A program made the position numbers and the translations under genes. The notes beneath the pieces were generated by a model. That model made no database searches. It had not been told where the DNA came from and was given only the letters and a program-made list of their open reading frames with translations. From contig JAJKFL010000237.1 of assembly GCA_021186555.1 (NCBI GenBank), positions 516,558 to 580,557 of the forward strand: a stretch of 64,000 nt of DNA. Reading direction: 5' to 3'. Below, piece by piece: positions 13,174-23,066 of the stretch (position 1 is its first letter; the number at the start of each line of letters is the position of its first letter). Source of the DNA: Reticulitermes speratus (Eukaryota; Arthropoda; Insecta; Blattodea; Rhinotermitidae).

Positions 13174-13212
13174 CCTGAAGATGGCAATATAGTTTGCCAA
13201 AATACGTGTAGG
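13174..13212 (+). ncRNA. Hammerhead-like motif, right arm (degraded)
   Basis: This is the inverted partner of the motif in the left arm. CTGAAGA and the stem GGCAA/TTGCC are intact, but the GAAA strand reads AAAA, so this copy has lost a core base. Confidence 0.3.
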
Positions 13213-13290
13213 GAAATCCTTTAATAAAGTAATTAGTGAAAAATTATCTTTGTGCATTTGTTGGTGAATGATAATCAGTCTACTGGTATG

Positions 13291-14090
13291 GTTATGAGCT
13301 ATGCATATGTAATCAGGAACAAAAAGACGAAATCAAAAAGATTTGAAGTTTTAAGGGGACCAATTGGTAAATAGTTGCCAGTGCTTTGGAAGAGTTGCTG
13401 CTTGCACATTCATGATATAAGTAATCATTTTCTTCAATTACTTTGACCCTGATGATGTAGGCACAGTCTACTGTCATGAGATCATGGGCTGGATGACTGA
13501 GGGATCATAGTTCAGTTGGGCCTGCTTTCCAATGTGAGACACACCGAGCCCCATCTTCAGTAGGTGCTGGGGGTCTTGCCCCGGGGTTAAAGATGCCAGG
13601 GCACAAGCTGACCACTCAACGTCCTGTAGTAATGAAGTTCTGAATGAGTGGAACAATACCTCAAGTTCCCCATGTGCCTTCATGACATGCAGAGGGACTC
13701 CTTTATCTATAGCCTGGGGCTGCATGCTGCTCTGAAACTTCAGTAACGTTTTACCAATCAACTCAGTGTAACATACCGGAAGACTTGAATCTTCATCAAC
13801 ACTGTTGTGAGAACCACAGATTTTGCAAAAGGAATCATTGTGCATGCAGAATCTGCCATCTGCAAAGAGAAACGAATGGGAAAGACTGTGGATGATGAGT
13901 GATCGACGAACTGGACCGATTCATCCTTTGATATATCCACATCCTATTACATAAAAGAAGGTGAACTTCTAAATGGAAGTTTTGTTTGTAGCATTGTATT
14001 GTTTCTTGTGTGTTCACAGTTTTTGAAACTTACAAGGAATGTGCAATAGATAAGGTTTCATAGGTCCTGAGAACCAATGAGAAATCATTA
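13291..14090 (-). other. Intron with unrecognised broken minus-strand ORF
   Basis: Within the dioxygenase locus, overlapping minus-strand frames (13940-13758, 13845-13474) join by one frameshift into a peptide of about 150 aa containing FCKICGSH and SLTPGQDPQHLL. No domain is recognised. A decayed transposon or repeat-derived sequence is more likely than a gene. Confidence 0.3.
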
Positions 14091-14094
14091 CAAC

Positions 14095-14230
14095 TTCAAA
14101 TGTAGTTCACTTACTGCACCGAAGTATCATCATTTTTCAACATAGTCCCCAAGCATGTTCATGCATTTGCCCCATCTTGGCACAAGTTTAGAAATTCTGT
14201 CACGATGTAAATAGGCCCTCGACAGTTGAC
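14095..14230 (-). mobile_element. Transposase C-terminal fragment (mariner-like?)
   Basis: The minus strand reads RISKLVPRWGKCMNMLGDYV then EK and a stop. The phrase W.KC....GDYVEK closes many mariner/Tc1-group transposases. Only this tail survives. A diverged copy lies in opposite orientation about 290 bp away. Confidence 0.5.
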
Positions 14231-14384
14231 GAGGCATGTGCACCATTTCACTGCTTAAACGAAGCAATCTGTAATGCAGTTTGGGCCACTGAAGCAATAA
14301 CTTGGCAGGTCACTGATTCCAAGAATATGGGGAAGTGAAAATGTCTCTTCATGAATTGTTGTGAATTCTAGGGCCTGATTTCTG

Positions 14385-14515
14385 TTGTGACAGAATTTTT
14401 AAATCGGTTCCAAGGTGGGAGAGATGCATCAGTGTGCTTGGGAATTGTGCTAAAAAATACTGGTACTTCAGTTGAATAAATGAGCTACATTTAATGTTGT
14501 AATAAAGTGTCATTT
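14385..14515 (+). mobile_element. Second transposase tail fragment, inverted
   Basis: The plus strand reads RIFKSVPRWERCISVLGNCA then KKYW, a diverged version of the fragment at 14095-14230. Both are followed by a similar tail (GAGCTACATTTAATGTTGTA here, GAACTACATTTGAAGTTGTA there). The pair forms an imperfect inverted repeat. Confidence 0.5.
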
Positions 14516-14843
14516 AACTGTTATGATGTAGGGAATCTTGGTTGTTGAACATCCCTTATACATTTGTAAGACGTCTGTCGTTGATACAGTGTCTTGAATC
14601 AGTGTGAGTAATCAAAACTAGGTTTGAGTTTTTCACATTGGTAGTATTCTGGATTGTGACACCTTATATCATTGTTATTAGATATGAACATTCTGCAGGA
14701 ACTCGCTGCCTCCATCTTCAGGGCTAGAAGTGACCAAGATGAAGGCAGCATGTTTCTCTGCGACATTGTCCATAAGTTGACACTGTGCAGGTGACCTGTC
14801 TTAGTATAAAATAATAATTTATAAATTTATGTGTCTGTTAAAG

Positions 14844-14998
14844 ACAATGTGCTTCCATTTGGGAATGACAAGTAACTACATCTGGGACTTGGCACACCAC
14901 ATGAGCGTGTTGCAACCGAGGAGGAATTTGATAGATTAACAAAGGACATCCATTATGAATTTGTAAAGGATGGAGGAAAAATTCAATATTCTCACAAG
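14844..14998 (+). pseudogene. Dioxygenase-like gene, penultimate exon with frameshift
   Basis: After TTAAAG (weak acceptor) the frame reads TMCFHLGMTSNYIWDL. A missing base near 14891 moves the frame, after which it reads GTPHERVATEEEFDRLTKDI, HYEFVKDGGKIQYSHK and a good donor AAG|GTATGA. The downstream acceptor at 19436 joins it in phase 0 to WEEGDFIISD. The clean join supports a real former exon. The frameshift argues for decay or a sequencing error. Confidence 0.6.
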
Positions 14999-15029
14999 GT
15001 ATGAAGTAGCATAGTACATTCTCACCATG

Positions 15030-15150
15030 GAGGCCCAGTTTCAGTCTTCTGTTGGTCCATGTGGGATTTGTGGCAGACACAGTGACACTGGGTCAGGTTT
15101 TTTTCAAACTACTTCAGTTTAGCCATGTCACTGTCATTCTATGAATGCTC
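15030..15150 (+). mobile_element. Degenerate SINE (family B)
   Basis: It contains GGTCCATGTGGGATTTGTGG, then GACACTGGGTCAGGTTTTTT and TGTCACTGTCATTCTATGA. These correspond in order to the body of the SINE at 22775-23053. It has no intact B-box and no clear ends. Confidence 0.6.
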
Positions 15151-15439
15151 CATACTCATTTATTCATCACCAACTTATATAATTTTAGTAATTGACAGTG
15201 TTATTTAATAAGAACACTCACAAAAGGACTTAGACATGGAATGACCATAGCTTTGATGGAGATTATTTCTAGAAGAATATGGTTACTTTAAAGTTTTATT
15301 TTTTATAAAAATGTGATTACGTCTCCATATTGTAACTTAAAATTCTGTGTTTTAATAATTAATTTATCAGTTTGTATTTGTTGTTATTTGCATAGTTCTT
15401 GTACATCTAATATATTAACACACTGTAGGCCATGCCATG

Positions 15440-15708
15440 GCTTGGGCAGTTAGTCGTCGGCCTCTCACCTCGGAGGGCCGGGTTCGATCCTGGGTCAGTC
15501 CATGTGGGATTTTGGTGGACAACGTGGCACTGGGACAGGTCTTTCTCTGAGCACTTCAGTTTTCCCGTGTCAGTTTCATTCCATCAGTGCCCCATCACAC
15601 GTAAATGGAAAAAAAACTAATCATCTTCATCACAGGGTTGCAGAATAAGCCTTAAAGGCTGCAGTGTGTCCGTAGCATCTGCTGCGAGGCCCTTCACACA
15701 AAAAATCA
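15440..15708 (+). mobile_element. SINE family B, near full length
   Basis: The tRNA-like head GGCAGTTAGTCGTCGGCC carries a B-box GGGTTCGATCC. The body runs CAGTCCATGTGGGATTTTGG, TTTCATTCCATCAGTGCCCC, a short A-run, CTAATCATC and the 3' block TCCGTAGCATCTGCTGCGAG. The order is the same as at 22775 and 29991. Confidence 0.85.
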
Positions 15709-17490
15709 CATTGTAAGGAAACTTCAGTAGGCCGGGTTTGTAAGTTGGTTTTAGATGTCCTGAAAAACATCTCTCGTGAATGAGGTTTTACATGTTTCTT
15801 CAAGAAAGCTTTAGGACTAGCGTAAAGCGGACCGTATTGACACCCTCTCCTAGTTTCTTTGAAATGCATGTTTATTATTGTATTTCATTTTGCATGTTAT
15901 ATTTTTTTTAATTTGATTATGATGTCAGGTACACACAAATCCCAACAAAATGAATTTTTTAGGGTGGCACGGAATATTTGTGAGTCCTCAGTATGGAATT
16001 TGCTTCATGTTACCATTCTGTCACCTTGAAGTTTGAGATGTGTCCTAAATTTTTGGAAAATTTCGTGCACACCTGATCTAAGTAAAGAAAATTTGGTAGT
16101 AACTGGGAAAAAAAACAAAAGATTAACTCACCGTGTGAAAGTTTGTTGATGGAATTTACTGCTCTTTTAATTTGAACTGAAGATTGGTCTTGTTGAGGTG
16201 TATCAGTTGTGACATTTAGCAGTGGACTTACAAAATCCAGACTTAAAATACCTGTAAGGCCTGTTGTCCTTTGTGACCTGTCAAGATTCAAATTTTTGAA
16301 GCCAGTTGACTACTACCACTGTTTTCTATACAAAACGCAACCAAACCAAACTACTCACCACCTTTACCGTACACGTGTAACTGCCATCTGATTACTACAG
16401 TTCATACCTTGTACCTTTCTGTTGCATTTGTGCATGATACATCACGTCATCAGATTGTGAAAAGCCTTTATTTTCTTTTTTTTTTTTTTAATTGTCTGGG
16501 AATTAAAGTTAGTTTTCTCGGTGCTCTCAAATTGTGCAGATTGTGTTTTGCTTGGCATTTATAAACTGTGAACAAATGGGCACAATGACTGTGTGAACCT
16601 GCCCAAATGAAAGACTTGCACAATTTCATCTACCATCCATGAATCAGAAAGCAGTGGCTCAGATTGAAGCTGTTTGATGACAAAGCAGTGAGAGTGATCA
16701 AGAACAAATATTTGTTGATTGTCAGTCTTGAGCAGTGGGGGCTGCAGGGATCAAAGCACAGCCCATCTGCAACCACAGCACTTACAGCTCCACCTTCTGG
16801 CTATGTGCTGTGGTTTTACTTGGTCTGTCTGGGTAAAAGTTTGGATAGTACCTTTATAATTTGCATGATAACTTTGCCATGTCACTGTCATTGCTGTATA
16901 ATCAATGCACTGAGAAACTTTCACATAAATCATTTGCTCTAGAGGTTAATTACCATGACTGATATGTTAATGATTTTATTCAGTCAGTCCAAATTTCACA
17001 TTTATTGTAATTTGTTTATTCTTGTCCTTCTGCTCACTGCTATATAACCTGTGCAGCTGAGATAGTGCTGATAATCCTTTCATTCTGTAGATGCATGCGC
17101 ACACACACACACAAACAACAGGTTCGTTTTATGCATAGTTGGGCTCAGGAAAACACCACTTAAAGCAATTCTGCTTTCAGTAAGGCATTTCCTGTCACAA
17201 GAAATATGGGTTAGTGAGGAGCAGGGTGGTGTGTAGTACCAGTGACATTATTTATATGTGCAGAAAATGTGTCATTGCTCAAATCTGCCAGCTAATTGTA
17301 TTAAAAGCCAGTTTTATTGCACTGCAGAACTCAATGTTATGAAGAGACTGAACACATTGCTTATGTTTGCATTCCCGCTCCGATTTGCAGCCATGAGTGG
17401 ACACATCACATCATTGTTCTTTCTAAAGAGGAGTACGTCAGACAACAACATATGATTGCAACATAGATTTTGAATACACTAATTTAAAAG
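15709..17490. other. Intronic sequence, little recognisable
   Basis: This lies in the long last intron of the dioxygenase locus. It contains a possible antisense exon at 16132-16277 (listed separately), a T-rich tract near 16475 and a short (CA)n near 17100. Otherwise I see nothing. Confidence 0.35.
16132..16277 (-). CDS. Possible orphan exon on minus strand
   Basis: A 146-bp open segment lies between an acceptor (TTGAATCTTGACAG) and a strong donor (CACACG|GTGAGT). It encodes SQRTTGLTGILSLDFVSPLL, NVTTDTPQQDQSSVQI and KRAVNSINKLSH. I recognise no family. It is listed only because both splice borders are good. It could be chance in AT-rich DNA. Confidence 0.25.
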
Positions 17491-18645
17491 TTTAAGGGTG
17501 ATGTTCGAACTGTTACCATGAACTGTTTAAGGTTGATGTTCTAACAGTTATCATGAGATGTTTAAGGGTGATGTTCTGACAGTTATCATGAGCTGTTTAA
17601 GGGTGATGTTCTAACAGTTATCATGAACTGTTTAAGGGTGATGTTCTAACAGTTATCATGAGCTGTTTAAGGGTGATGTTCTAACAGTTATCATGAGCTG
17701 TTTAAGGTTGATGTTCTAACAGTTATCATGAGCTGTTTAAGGGTGATGTTCTGACAGTTATCATGAACTGTTTAAGGTTGATGTTCTAACAGTTATCATG
17801 AACTGTTTAAGGGTGATGTTCTAACAGTTATCATGAACTGTTTAAGGTTGATGTTCTAACAGTTATCATGAGCTGTTTAAGGGTGATGTTCTGACAGTTA
17901 TCATGAACTGTTTAAGGTTGATGTTCTAACAGTTATCATGAACTGTTTAAGGGTGATGTTCTAACAGTTATCATGAGCTGTTTAAGGGTGATGTTCTAAC
18001 AGTTATCATGAGCTGTTTAAGGTTGATGTTCTAACAGTTATCATGAGCTGTTTAAGGTTGATGTTCTAACAGTTATCATGAGCTGTTTAAGGGTGATGTT
18101 CTAACAGTTATCATGAACTGTTTAAGGTTGATGTTCTAACAGTTATCATGAGCTGTTTAAGGTTGATGTTCTGACAGTTATCATGAACTGTTTAAGGTTG
18201 ATGTTCTAACAGTTATCATGAGCTGTTTAAGGGTGATGTTCTAACAGTTATCATGAGCTGTTTAAGGTTGATGTTCTAACAGTTATCATGAACTGTTTAA
18301 GGTTGATGTTCTAACAGTTATCATGAGCTGTTTAAGGTTGATGTTCTAACGGTTATCATGAGCCATTTAAGGGTGATGTTCTAACAGTTATCATGAGCTG
18401 TTTAAGGTTGATGTTCTAACAGTTATCATGAACTGTTTAAGGGTGATGTTCTAACAGTTATCATGAGCTGTTGAAGGTTGATGTTCTAACAGTTATCATG
18501 AGCTGTTTGAGGGTGATGTTCTAACAGTTGTCATGAGCTGTTGAAGGGTGATGTTCTAACAGTTATCATGAACTGTTTAAGGGTGATGTTCTAACAGTTA
18601 TCATGAACTGTTTACAGGTGATGTTCTAACAGTTGTCATGAACTT
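17491..18645. repeat. 35-bp tandem array, about 33 copies
   Basis: The unit is GGGTGATGTTCTAACAGTTA TCATGAGCTGTTTAA. Two diagnostic variants (GGGTG/GGTTG and GAGCTG/GAACTG) alternate in blocks, and the length is constant. It lies within the dioxygenase intron. Confidence 0.96.
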
Positions 18646-19436
18646 ACTGGTGATCACTGACATGCCAGCAGCAATTAAAGCTTATAAATAACGGACATAA
18701 GTAATGATGTCATAGACTGCAGCATTGAACTGTGCACATAGAGCACTGTTTATTTATTTTATGTGTATTATGCAGAATTCTTTTGTTGTTGTTATTGTTG
18801 TAAATAATGTATGTTATAGTGCTTATTTGCTTCAAGTAATGTCTTATTGGTTGTTCAGGAATCATTTGCAGGAGCATGGATCATGAGGCAGGAGAAAATG
18901 TCAGACATGCGCACAAGATTGAAACCATTTTGTGTTGGAAAGTTTGTACTCCACACAGATATGATCCCTGGCAGTGCAAGGAATTTATGCATATACATAG
19001 TTCTCAATGTTTGGGCTTTGTAATATGGGGGGGGGGGGTGAATTGATTGGAACCTTTCCTGTTGAAAACAAATTCAGGGTCCACGGATGTGATAGCTCAG
19101 AAGTGTGGAGAATTTGTTACATATATTTTCCTCTGAAATGTGGTCCATATATATATATATTTATGTATATATATGTATATATGGAAACTGACAAAAGTGA
19201 CTTGGTTAATGTGTATCTCCTGTATGCATATATACATCCTTTGACGTACTAGGTGCCATTACAGGCTGACACATACATCCATTGTCACTACGAAATTAGC
19301 CCATACAGCATAAATAACTGAGAATGGGACGTGTTGTGTTAATTAAAAGGTGGGTACTCAAATCACAGGGAACACATTTATAAAAATGCGTGCTGCAAAT
19401 TTAGCATTCTTGTTTGAATATCAGCATGTGTTACAG
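18646..19436. other. End of last intron, low-complexity tracts
   Basis: It contains a G-run (about 19027-19038) and an AT-rich (TATA)n tract at about 19145-19185. It ends at the acceptor GTGTTACAG (19436). No other feature is visible. Confidence 0.4.
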
Positions 19437-19663
19437 TGGGAAGAGGGAGACTTTATCATCTCTGACTACCTGGCAGTTGGTCATGAAGCCACAACTGACA
19501 CTAGCTCCCAGAGCTGTTGTTGGTTTGCGGTCTTGCATCGCACTACCATATGGGAACTGTGCCACCAGCCAAGTGACATTTCCAGTGTCAATTTGTGTTG
19601 TTTTTTTTTGAGTGTTAAAGTTGTTCTTAGATTACCACATAAGTGTATGTTGCATATGTTATG
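19437..19663 (+). pseudogene. Dioxygenase-like gene, last exon
   Basis: From the acceptor at 19436 the frame reads WEEGDFIISDYLAVGHEA, then TTDT, a stretch whose family-like reading (LAPRAVVGLR) lies in another frame, then back in frame VLHRTTI and a stop at about 19663. The His of GHEA is the expected third iron ligand of TauD-type enzymes. The two shifts cancel, which is typical either of paired indel errors or of early decay. HRTTI is normally near the C-terminus of the family. Confidence 0.6.
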
Positions 19664-19674
19664 AACACACCTAT

Positions 19675-19713
19675 AACCGAGACGGAGAGTGTTTACTGCG
19701 CGGTACGGACTGA
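19675..19713 (-). repeat. Isolated piece of the 114-bp repeat, inverted
   Basis: ACGGAGAGTGTTTACTGCGC then GGTACGGACTG is the reverse complement of the AGTCCGTACCGCGCAGTAAA to CACTCTCCGT segment of the array at 24208-29200, 4.5 kb away. Confidence 0.85.
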
Positions 19714-20214
19714 ATCTTCTTATTAATTCTAAGGTTTAAGCCTGCGGAGTTGCTTCGTGCAGTGCAAGAAGCTGCAATCTGAAACGCGAAGAGAGGTTCC
19801 GCTGTCACAGACAGACGTCATGTGCAGCTGCAAGTGACAATATTTACCTTGTCAGCAGAAGAAACACAAAGTTTCCACTAAGATGCACAGAACCTCCACC
19901 CGCACGTTCGGCAGACGTGAGAACCATTCTATTACATCTCATGCGTGAGAAGGGTAGTGACCGGCTGCGAGCTTCATTGAACGGACCAATCAGAACGACG
20001 CAGACGGTGTACTGTGGTCAGTCAGCTTCTTGTTTAGTTCAAAATTGTACATATATATATTTTGCTTTGTCGTCCGAGCGTATTATATAACAGTAACAAC
20101 AAAAGCGGCCTAGACCGTATTGTTCTGCAGACATTTGCACAGTAGGCAATCGTCTACTAACCAATCTTGGTCGTCCCTCTCTGTCTTCACAAAGCTCGAA
20201 TTCCAGTTTTCTCC
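19714..20214. other. No feature recognised
   Basis: This is unique-looking sequence between the isolated 114-bp repeat piece and the SINE at 20215. No open frame, RNA or repeat can be supported. Confidence 0.35.
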
Positions 20215-20362
20215 CATCTTCTTCCTTTGTCTGTGTGACGTTTTCCCTAACGTCCCCAGAGCCGGTCTGGACATTTCGGAGAACAGAAACATTCCTTTGT
20301 GTCGGATATCGAACCGTCGAGACCGTGGCCTAGTCACTGTGCCAACTGAGCTATCCCGAATG
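20215..20362 (-). mobile_element. tRNA-derived SINE (GATAGCTCAG head)
   Basis: The minus strand starts GGGATAGCTCAGTTGGCACA (A-box) and continues to GACGGTTCGATATCC (B-box). The body CCAGACCGGCTCTGGGG is shared with the SINE family at 37032 and 44498. The 3' end is not clear. Confidence 0.72.
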
Positions 20363-20377
20363 ATAAGAATATGGGGT

Positions 20378-21075
20378 AAATTTCATAATGAGATCTGCGC
20401 TTTTCTGGGATGTTACGCGGCGTCGTGTGGTAATTGTTTACCGACGTTTCGGACAAAGTATCGGTCCCATCTTCACGTGTCAAGAGTCCGAGTAGGAAAG
20501 AAAGAAAGCCAGCAACCTATAAAGTAGATTCTGGAAAGTACGGCGGTGTAGCAATCAGTAGGCTGTGATGACAGCCAATAGGGTAGAACAGGGTGAGGGA
20601 GGGGTGGATAGAGGGCAACGTAAAGCTGCTGGGGGTACCGAAAATGCAAACAGCTAAGACAGCTGGAAAAAAAACATGTACAAATACAATACAATATAGA
20701 ATACAAATATACAATACAAATAAACCAACAGTAAACATTAAAAATAAAAATAAATAAATTAGAAGAAGAAAAAATCAAAACAGCGGGGGGGGGGGGGGGA
20801 AGAAAGACTCGTAAAGTGGCTAGTGAGATACCTGGGCGAGAACCGTTCTCAGGGTGGCCAGTCGCTGCCCTTTGAGCAGGGTGAGAATAATGGGAGAAGA
20901 ATATGAGGAATGCAGCAATAACAGGGAAGGGAAGTAAACGAATGTATTTATTACAAAGAGGGAATTATAAATAACTAAGAAATACATGAAAGTACAAAAA
21001 TTACCACTCAACGCCGCGTAACATCTCAGAAGAGCGCAGATCTGATCAACATCGCGGCGGAAGCCTGACATCAAA
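20378..21075. repeat. Inverted pair of a dispersed element end
   Basis: GAGATCTGCGCTTTTCTGGG and ATGTTACGCGGCGTCGTGTG at 20388-20430 recur as a reverse complement at about 21000-21060. The left copy continues into TTACCGACGTTTCGG and a TGAAGAT...GAAAC hairpin on the minus strand (20441-20476). Related copies lie at 22405-22510 and about 39030-39075. The intervening 20.5-20.98 kb is AT-rich with a run of about 15 G at 20785. The element class is unknown, and a Penelope-like terminal repeat is my guess. Confidence 0.55.
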
Positions 21076-21975
21076 CTTCGTAATGTCTCTGTCAGTCCTG
21101 AGGCAGATACAGGCCATCCCTTCGGGATTTACGAAGGTTTGCTGAGCCCAACGCCGTGGCAGACAATGACAGAAGGCTTGCACATGAGGGTTACAGGTTT
21201 GAAACCGTTGGGGGCAAGTCTGCATTGTGGCTTGTCCGTCTGTTGCTGTGGTCAGCTGTGACAGATTCTGTAGAACTGAACCGAGTCTGTGTCTAGGCCC
21301 TAAGTGTGCGTGTTTATGAACACGTTGTAGGTCACCGCCACGTCTAGCGTAGGTCGAGGCTCAATGTCAACTGTATCCAAGTGAAGTACATGAAGCAGTG
21401 TTGTTTAAAAACTGAATAAATTTCCGATTTTTATAGAACCTGAAAGTTCATGACCGTATTCACAATATATTGCCACTTTTCCTGATTCAGATAAATCCAT
21501 TCCACACTCTCACATCCAAGTTATTTACAATTCGTTTTAATATTATCCCTGTTTCTATGCTCAGGTCTTCAGTTCTTTCGCGTTTTTCAACCAACACTGT
21601 TATGCTTTTCTACAAGACTCTGACGAAGGCGTATCAAGTAGCTTTGCCTCTCGGGCTCACCTGAGTAGGTGTTGTTCTTTAAGCCTGAAGACGCCGACCG
21701 ATCCTGACCCCGAAACGCAGAGTTTTTACTATTTATTTGTATTAATTTTATTCTTCGTAATCAACAGACGCTCATGAGATACCAGGAGACAAATAAACGT
21801 AAAATTCATTATGCATTTCTTATCTCCAATTTGCGCTGCATGTAGCAACTACGTGACTTCACTACGATCAAGGTACGGTGAACAGTCACAGTCACGAAGC
21901 TCCTAGTCATGCAGTTTCTCACCCCTCCTGTCAATTCCTCTCTCTCTCTGTTCAGTTTCTTTTCTTGCCTTACGG
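21076..21975. other. Unassigned; one TGAAGA...GAAAC motif
   Basis: No gene is seen. At 21679-21713 on the plus strand CTGAAGACGCC is followed by CCCCGAAACG, reminiscent of the motif at 20441-20476 but without an obvious stem. Confidence 0.3.
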
Positions 21976-22277
21976 CAGGGGTGTGCAAACTATTTTAGAG
22001 ACGTGCCGGAAAGTAAATATTTTAGGCTTCACTGCCCAACAGAGCAAGGTCAACTGAGATGTACAAAAGATCATAAAACAATATATTCACAAATGTATTT
22101 ATTATCAGAAAGGCTACAAAGTTACATAATGTCAAAAGCATTGTGAACTTAACTCTGTTCTCCAACTTGCTATGACATTATAAGAAACGGACTACTGGTT
22201 TCAAAGTTTGATACGTCGTTGGCGGGCCGGATAAAATGAAGACACGGGCCAACGCGAACTGTAGTTTGCGTACCCTG
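21976..22277. mobile_element. hAT-type MITE with 8-bp TSD
   Basis: The element begins CAGGGGTGTGCAAACTA and ends with the reverse complement of CAGGGTACGCAAACTA. These terminal inverted repeats start with CAGGG as in hAT elements. Flanks are CCTTACGG (21968-21975) and CCTTAGGG (22278-22285), an 8-bp duplication with one mismatch. The 302-bp length and lack of a coding region make it non-autonomous. Confidence 0.88.
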
Positions 22278-22404
22278 CCTTAGGGGATGAATTTAAAAGT
22301 GTTTGGACAGCAGCGTTGGGTGTCAACAGTACGGTCTTCGGGGATATGACTGTGCACTTTGCACCAGCATTCTGGTTGAACTTGCTGCCTCTGAATTCAA
22401 GCTT

Positions 22405-22510
22405 TCGCCGCGATGTTGATGAAATCTGCGGTCTTCTTGGATAGTACGCGGCGTCATGTGGTAATTGTTTACCGACGTTTCGGGAACAACGTATCGGTCC
22501 CATCTTCACG
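22405..22510. repeat. Dispersed element end with hammerhead-like hairpin
   Basis: CGCGATGTTGATGAAATCTG and ACCGACGTTTCGGGAACAAC match the element at 20378-20480 (same orientation) and 20990-21075 (inverted). On the minus strand, 22509-22474 reads GTGAAGAT, stem GGGA/TCCC, GAAACGTCGG. Confidence 0.6.
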
Positions 22511-22774
22511 GGTCAAGAGTCAGAGTGGGTAAGCTTTCTGTCTTGAGAACAGAACAGTTGAATATGTAGGCAGCAGGTTTTTCCGAAACGTTGGTATCCA
22601 TTTTCAAAACTGGACGGTGTCACAGCTCGAAGACAGCCATGTCAGTGTGAGGTACTTTCGTTGCATTTAAATTTTAGAGACCAAGTAAAACCACGGGATA
22701 GTTGAGATATGACAGTGGGACCTCCCGAATACTAAACATTGCTACATACTTACTGGGCGCAAAGCGTCTTGCTT

Positions 22775-23053
22775 GATCAGGCGGTTAGTCGCCGGCCTCC
22801 CACCGCGGAGGCCCGGGTTCGATCTCGGGTCAGTCCATGTGGGATTTGTGGTGGACAAAGCGGAACTGGGACAGGTTTTCCCCGAGTATTTCGGTTTACC
22901 CCTGTCAGTTTCATTCCACCGGTGCTCCATTCGACAAACGAAAAAAACTAATCATTTTTCTCTTCTTCTTCTTCATCACAAGAGTTGCACAATAAGCCTA
23001 AAGTCTGCGGTGCGTCCGTAGCTTCTGCTGCGGGGCCCTTCACCACAAAAAAG
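22775..23053 (+). mobile_element. SINE family B, full length with 13-bp TSD
   Basis: AAGCGTCTTGCTT flanks the element on both sides (22762-22774 and 23054-23066), a perfect 13-bp target duplication. The head GGCGGTTAGTCGCCGGCC and B-box GGGTTCGATCTCGG are tRNA-like. The body includes CAGTCCATGTGGGATTTGTG, CCCCTGTCAGTTTCATTCCA and CCGGTGCTCCATT. The tail TGCTGCGGGGCCCTTC ends in an A-rich run. This is the best reference copy of the family in the window. Confidence 0.92.
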
Positions 23054-23066
23054 AAGCGTCTTGCTT

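Larger units (their letters stand above)
12725..13276. mobile_element. Foldback element with 14-bp target duplication, Penelope-like candidate
   Basis: The 14-bp sequence AGTCTACTGGTATG occurs at 12711-12724 and again at 13277-13290, a perfect target-site duplication. Between them are two inverted arms, 12754-12877 and 13155-13276, about 95% complementary. The arms begin GATTATCATTCACCAAC and reach to GGTTTGTAC. The core holds an AT-rich spacer and a second hairpin (13103-13155). Each arm contains a TGAAGAT...GAAA hairpin resembling a hammerhead ribozyme core. A long, perfect target duplication, inverted arms and a hammerhead-like motif fit a Penelope-like retroelement that left only inverted terminal pieces. 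A foldback DNA element is the alternative. Confidence 0.72.
12245..19670 (+). pseudogene. TauD/TfdA-family dioxygenase gene, partly decayed
   Basis: Four coding segments belong to one gene of the TauD/TfdA family: Fe(II) and 2-oxoglutarate-dependent dioxygenases, double-stranded beta-helix fold, Fe ligands HxD...H. Exon 1 is 12245-12329 (MTEYYCLTPIKLGCEVRGV), donor GTAAAT. Exon 2 is 12527-about 12719 (KDIALHRLLVFKDQGI, FGELEST, VFRVSNDPNE), after the acceptor TTTTTTGCAG. A later exon, 14844-14998, reads HLGMTSNYIWDL, then after a 1-base shift near 14891 TPHERVATEEEFDRLTKDI and GGKIQYSHK, with donor GTATGA. The last exon starts at 19437 (WEEGDFIISDYLAVGHEA, the distal Fe-ligand region) and contains HRTTI near its end. 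The middle exon(s) that should hold GWHxDG are not visible, and the last exon shows two apparently compensating shifts. A pseudogene is likeliest. Sequencing indels and an overlooked exon remain possible. Confidence 0.72.
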
